From Trinickia soli (GTDB lineage Bacteria > Pseudomonadota > Gammaproteobacteria > Burkholderiales > Burkholderiaceae), in contig NZ_PNYB01000007.1 in the NCBI RefSeq assembly GCF_002879855.1, positions 62,001 to 126,000 on the forward strand: a stretch of DNA of 64,000 nucleotides. The letters run 5' to 3'. Below are positions 62,393 to 64,000 of the stretch, in pieces. Both the position numbers and the translations under genes were made by a program. The notes beneath the pieces are model-generated. The model made no database searches. It was not told the DNA's origin and was given only the letters and a program-made list of their open reading frames with translations. Within the stretch, counting starts at the first letter, position 1. The number at the start of each line of letters is the position of its first letter.

Positions 62393-62794
62393 ATGGCCGA
62401 GATCAATGCAAAGGAAGCAGCCCGCCAGGGCGTGGGAACCATCGTCAATTTGCGCGACAAGCTCGCGCTTGTCAGCGATCGTTGGACGCCGCGCGTCGTG
62501 GCGCAAATGAACGACTATCAGTTCAAGATCGTCAAGGTGCAGGGCGATTTCGTTTGGCATAGCCATGCCGATACCGACGAGACGTTCTTTGTGGTCGAAG
62601 GCGAGTTACGTATCGATCTGCACAGTGGCCCCGTGCATTTGCGCGCCGGCGACCTTTACGTGGTGCCGCGCGGCGTCGAGCACAAACCGTATGCCGAGCG
62701 CGAGGCGAGCCTGATGTTGATCGAGCCCTGTGGCGTGCTCAATACGGGCGAAGAACGTAACGAACGAACGCAACCGAATGACGTCTGGATCTGA
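62393..62794 (+). CDS. Cupin-domain protein
   Basis: 133 residues from ATG 62393, with AAGGAG eight bases upstream. Cupin motif 1 is HSHADTDETFFVVEGEL, and motif 2 lies around GDLYVVPRGVEHKP, giving two His, a Glu and a later His for metal binding. The substrate is unknown. It lies 164 bases after the MocR regulator on the same strand and may be its target. Confidence 0.8.
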   Translation: MAEINAKEAARQGVGTIVNLRDKLALVSDRWTPRVVAQMNDYQFKIVKVQGDFVWHSHADTDETFFVVEGELRIDLHSGPVHLRAGDLYVVPRGVEHKPYAEREASLMLIEPCGVLNTGEERNERTQPNDVWI

Positions 62795-62886
62795 ACGGCC
62801 TCGGGTTTGACCCCTATGCATACGCGGCGGGTTATTTCGGCTATACGCATATAAATCCCGAAGCGTTCTTGCCGTAAATCAAGCGT

Positions 62887-62928
62887 GAGTGCCCCGGTTC
62901 GGCGGCGGAAACGGGGCTCGCTTTTCTT
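62887..62928 (+). terminator. Terminator after the cupin gene
   Basis: GCCCCG (62891-62896) pairs with CGGGGC (62912-62917), and a T-rich tail (CGCTTTTCTT) follows on the plus strand. It separates the cupin gene from the chemoreceptor gene. Confidence 0.55.
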
Positions 62929-62950
62929 GAAAATCGGTAAGGACTCCAAA

Positions 62951-64000
62951 ATGAACCGACTCGACCGTCTGACAGTGTTGAGCAAGCTCTTGTGTGCTTT
63001 TGCCCTCGTGATCGGTCTCGGCATGATCGTGGGCGGCGTGGGGGTCTGGGGTATCGCGACGATGCACGGTATCGCGGCGGACCTGGGCACGGCGCAGATG
63101 GATGGCCTGTATGCCATCGAAGAGACGAACAAATATCGCCTCGATGCCGATCTTTCCGGCGCGAACCTCGATTTCGCCGCCGACGCGGCCGCAAAGCAGA
63201 AGCTGCAGCAGCGCATGGCGGACGCGCTCGTGTCCATCCATCAGAATCTCGACCGGTTCGCACAGGCGATTGGCGACGATCGCGGTCATCAGATCGTTGC
63301 GGACGTGCGCGCCAAAGAGCAGGTGTGGGACAGGTTCATCCGCATCCAGGTCGGTAGCGAGTCGATGCCGGCGGGCATGGACCACACCGAAATGGTTCGC
63401 GAAGTCATCGCCGCCAGCGATGCGCTGCGCGAATCGCTCGAAGCGGCCATTCGCTATAAGCACGCGGTCGCTACCGATAGCGTCGCCGAAGCGACTGCGC
63501 GATTCGAATCGCTGCGCGCGATCATGTTCGCGTTCATGGGGGCGTCGCTCCTGGCCGGCGCCGGTCTGGCCTGGTTGATCGCGCGTCGGCTCTCGCGTCA
63601 GCTCGGCGGGGAGCCGGGCTACGCGGCGCATATCGCAAGCCGGATCGCGGCGGGCGATCTTTCCGTACGGATCGAGACGCGCGCGGGCGATCGATCGAGC
63701 TTGCTGTGGGCGCTGAAGGATATGCGCGATCACCTGGCCGGCATCGTGGCGCGCATCGGCGCTTCGAGCGAGGCGATCGCCGGCGCGTCGCAGCAGCTCG
63801 CGCGCGGCAACGCCGATCTTTCCTTGCGCACGGAGCAAGGGGCCGCGGCGCTGCAAGAGACGGCGTCGAGCATGGAGGAACTGAGCTCGACCGTCCGTCA
63901 CAACGCGGATAATGCGGCGCAAGCGAGCACGCTCGCGGGTGCGGCATCCGGGGTCGCGACCCAGAGCGGCACCCTCGTCGAAGAAGTGGTGGAGACGATG
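62951..64000 (+). CDS. Methyl-accepting chemotaxis protein (partial, 3' end beyond window)
   Basis: 350 codons are present from ATG 62951 (AAGGA upstream), and the frame is open at the right edge. TM1 spans about residues 10-33; a periplasmic four-helix-bundle sensor follows (MDGLYAIEETNKYRLDADLS). TM2 (FAFMGASLLAGAGLAWLIAR) leads into a HAMP domain, then the start of the signalling domain (LSLRTEQGAAALQETASSME). The sensor belongs to the Tar/Tsr-like 4HB class; its ligand is unknown. It will contact CheW/CheV, the latter encoded 7 kb to the left. Confidence 0.9.
   Translation, partial: MNRLDRLTVLSKLLCAFALVIGLGMIVGGVGVWGIATMHGIAADLGTAQMDGLYAIEETNKYRLDADLSGANLDFAADAAAKQKLQQRMADALVSIHQNLDRFAQAIGDDRGHQIVADVRAKEQVWDRFIRIQVGSESMPAGMDHTEMVREVIAASDALRESLEAAIRYKHAVATDSVAEATARFESLRAIMFAFMGASLLAGAGLAWLIARRLSRQLGGEPGYAAHIASRIAAGDLSVRIETRAGDRSSLLWALKDMRDHLAGIVARIGASSEAIAGASQQLARGNADLSLRTEQGAAALQETASSMEELSSTVRHNADNAAQASTLAGAASGVATQSGTLVEEVVETM

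Noticed and set aside
1-64000. CRISPR arrays, rRNA and tRNA genes
   Set aside because: No regularly spaced 25-40 base repeats and no recognisable rRNA or tRNA cloverleaf segments were noticed anywhere in the window.

Overview
The window reads as a chromosomal segment of a Burkholderiaceae beta-proteobacterium (Trinickia, Paraburkholderia, Caballeronia or a close relative). This rests on high GC, the conserved block of a FolM-like reductase, folB, ttcA, glmU and glmS, and a Burkholderia-style vgrG/DUF4123/DUF3304/DUF2235/PAAR type VI secretion cluster. The genus is an inference from gene content.

Layout. (1) 1-12.04 kb: an integrative element read almost entirely on the minus strand. It has a tyrosine integrase at its right end, a DUF6499/DUF2285-type protein, an AlpA-like DNA-binding protein, a RepA-like AAA ATPase, a gpII-like replication protein, a YaaW-like protein, three different GIY-YIG proteins and a lipoprotein. 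Two 43-bp copies of an iteron-like repeat lie between the two replication genes and a nested hairpin lies further left, so the element may replicate autonomously. Its left end is not visible. (2) 12.2-18.0 kb: core genes for folate (FolM-like reductase, FolB), tRNA thiolation (TtcA) and amino-sugar/peptidoglycan precursor synthesis (GlmU, GlmS). (3) 18.0-47.1 kb: an accessory island beginning just downstream of glmS, the position of the classic Tn7 attachment site, although no Tn7 genes are seen. It holds a HipA-like kinase operon with an operator-like inverted repeat, a two-TM protein, a clavaminate-synthase-like dioxygenase, an Xre-like regulator followed by an ImmA/IrrE-UvrD helicase fusion, a DUF1493/STM2901 pair, an H-NS-like protein with two DNA-binding domains, a DUF4236-Ivy-LprI membrane protein, a 1981-residue transglutaminase-DUF4011-helicase-Vsr-DUF3320 protein (Hhe-like), an orphan LexA box, and a complete type I Wadjet system (JetABCD) with a divergent WYL regulator. 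I read it as a defence island.

(4) 46.5-48.8 kb: a scar. A methyltransferase gene is cut at about 47110 and fused to the antisense of a remnant cdsA; the next gene, plsC, appears to carry a 2-bp frameshift, and only the CDP-alcohol phosphatidyltransferase is intact. (5) 48.8-55.0 kb: a T6SS VgrG module on the minus strand with chaperone, putative immunity protein, Tle1-like lipase effector and PAAR tip. (6) 55.2-64.0 kb: ordinary chromosomal genes: cheV, a PsiF-like protein, a TMEM175 channel, RidA, a DUF305 protein, an MFS transporter, a MocR/PLP regulator, a cupin and the start of a chemoreceptor.

The most interesting parts are the ImmA/IrrE-helicase fusion with its Xre partner, the HipA-like operon, the transglutaminase-bearing Hhe-like protein, the GIY-YIG trio, and the possible replication origin of the left element. 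All functional statements come from motifs read by eye; no database search was possible.
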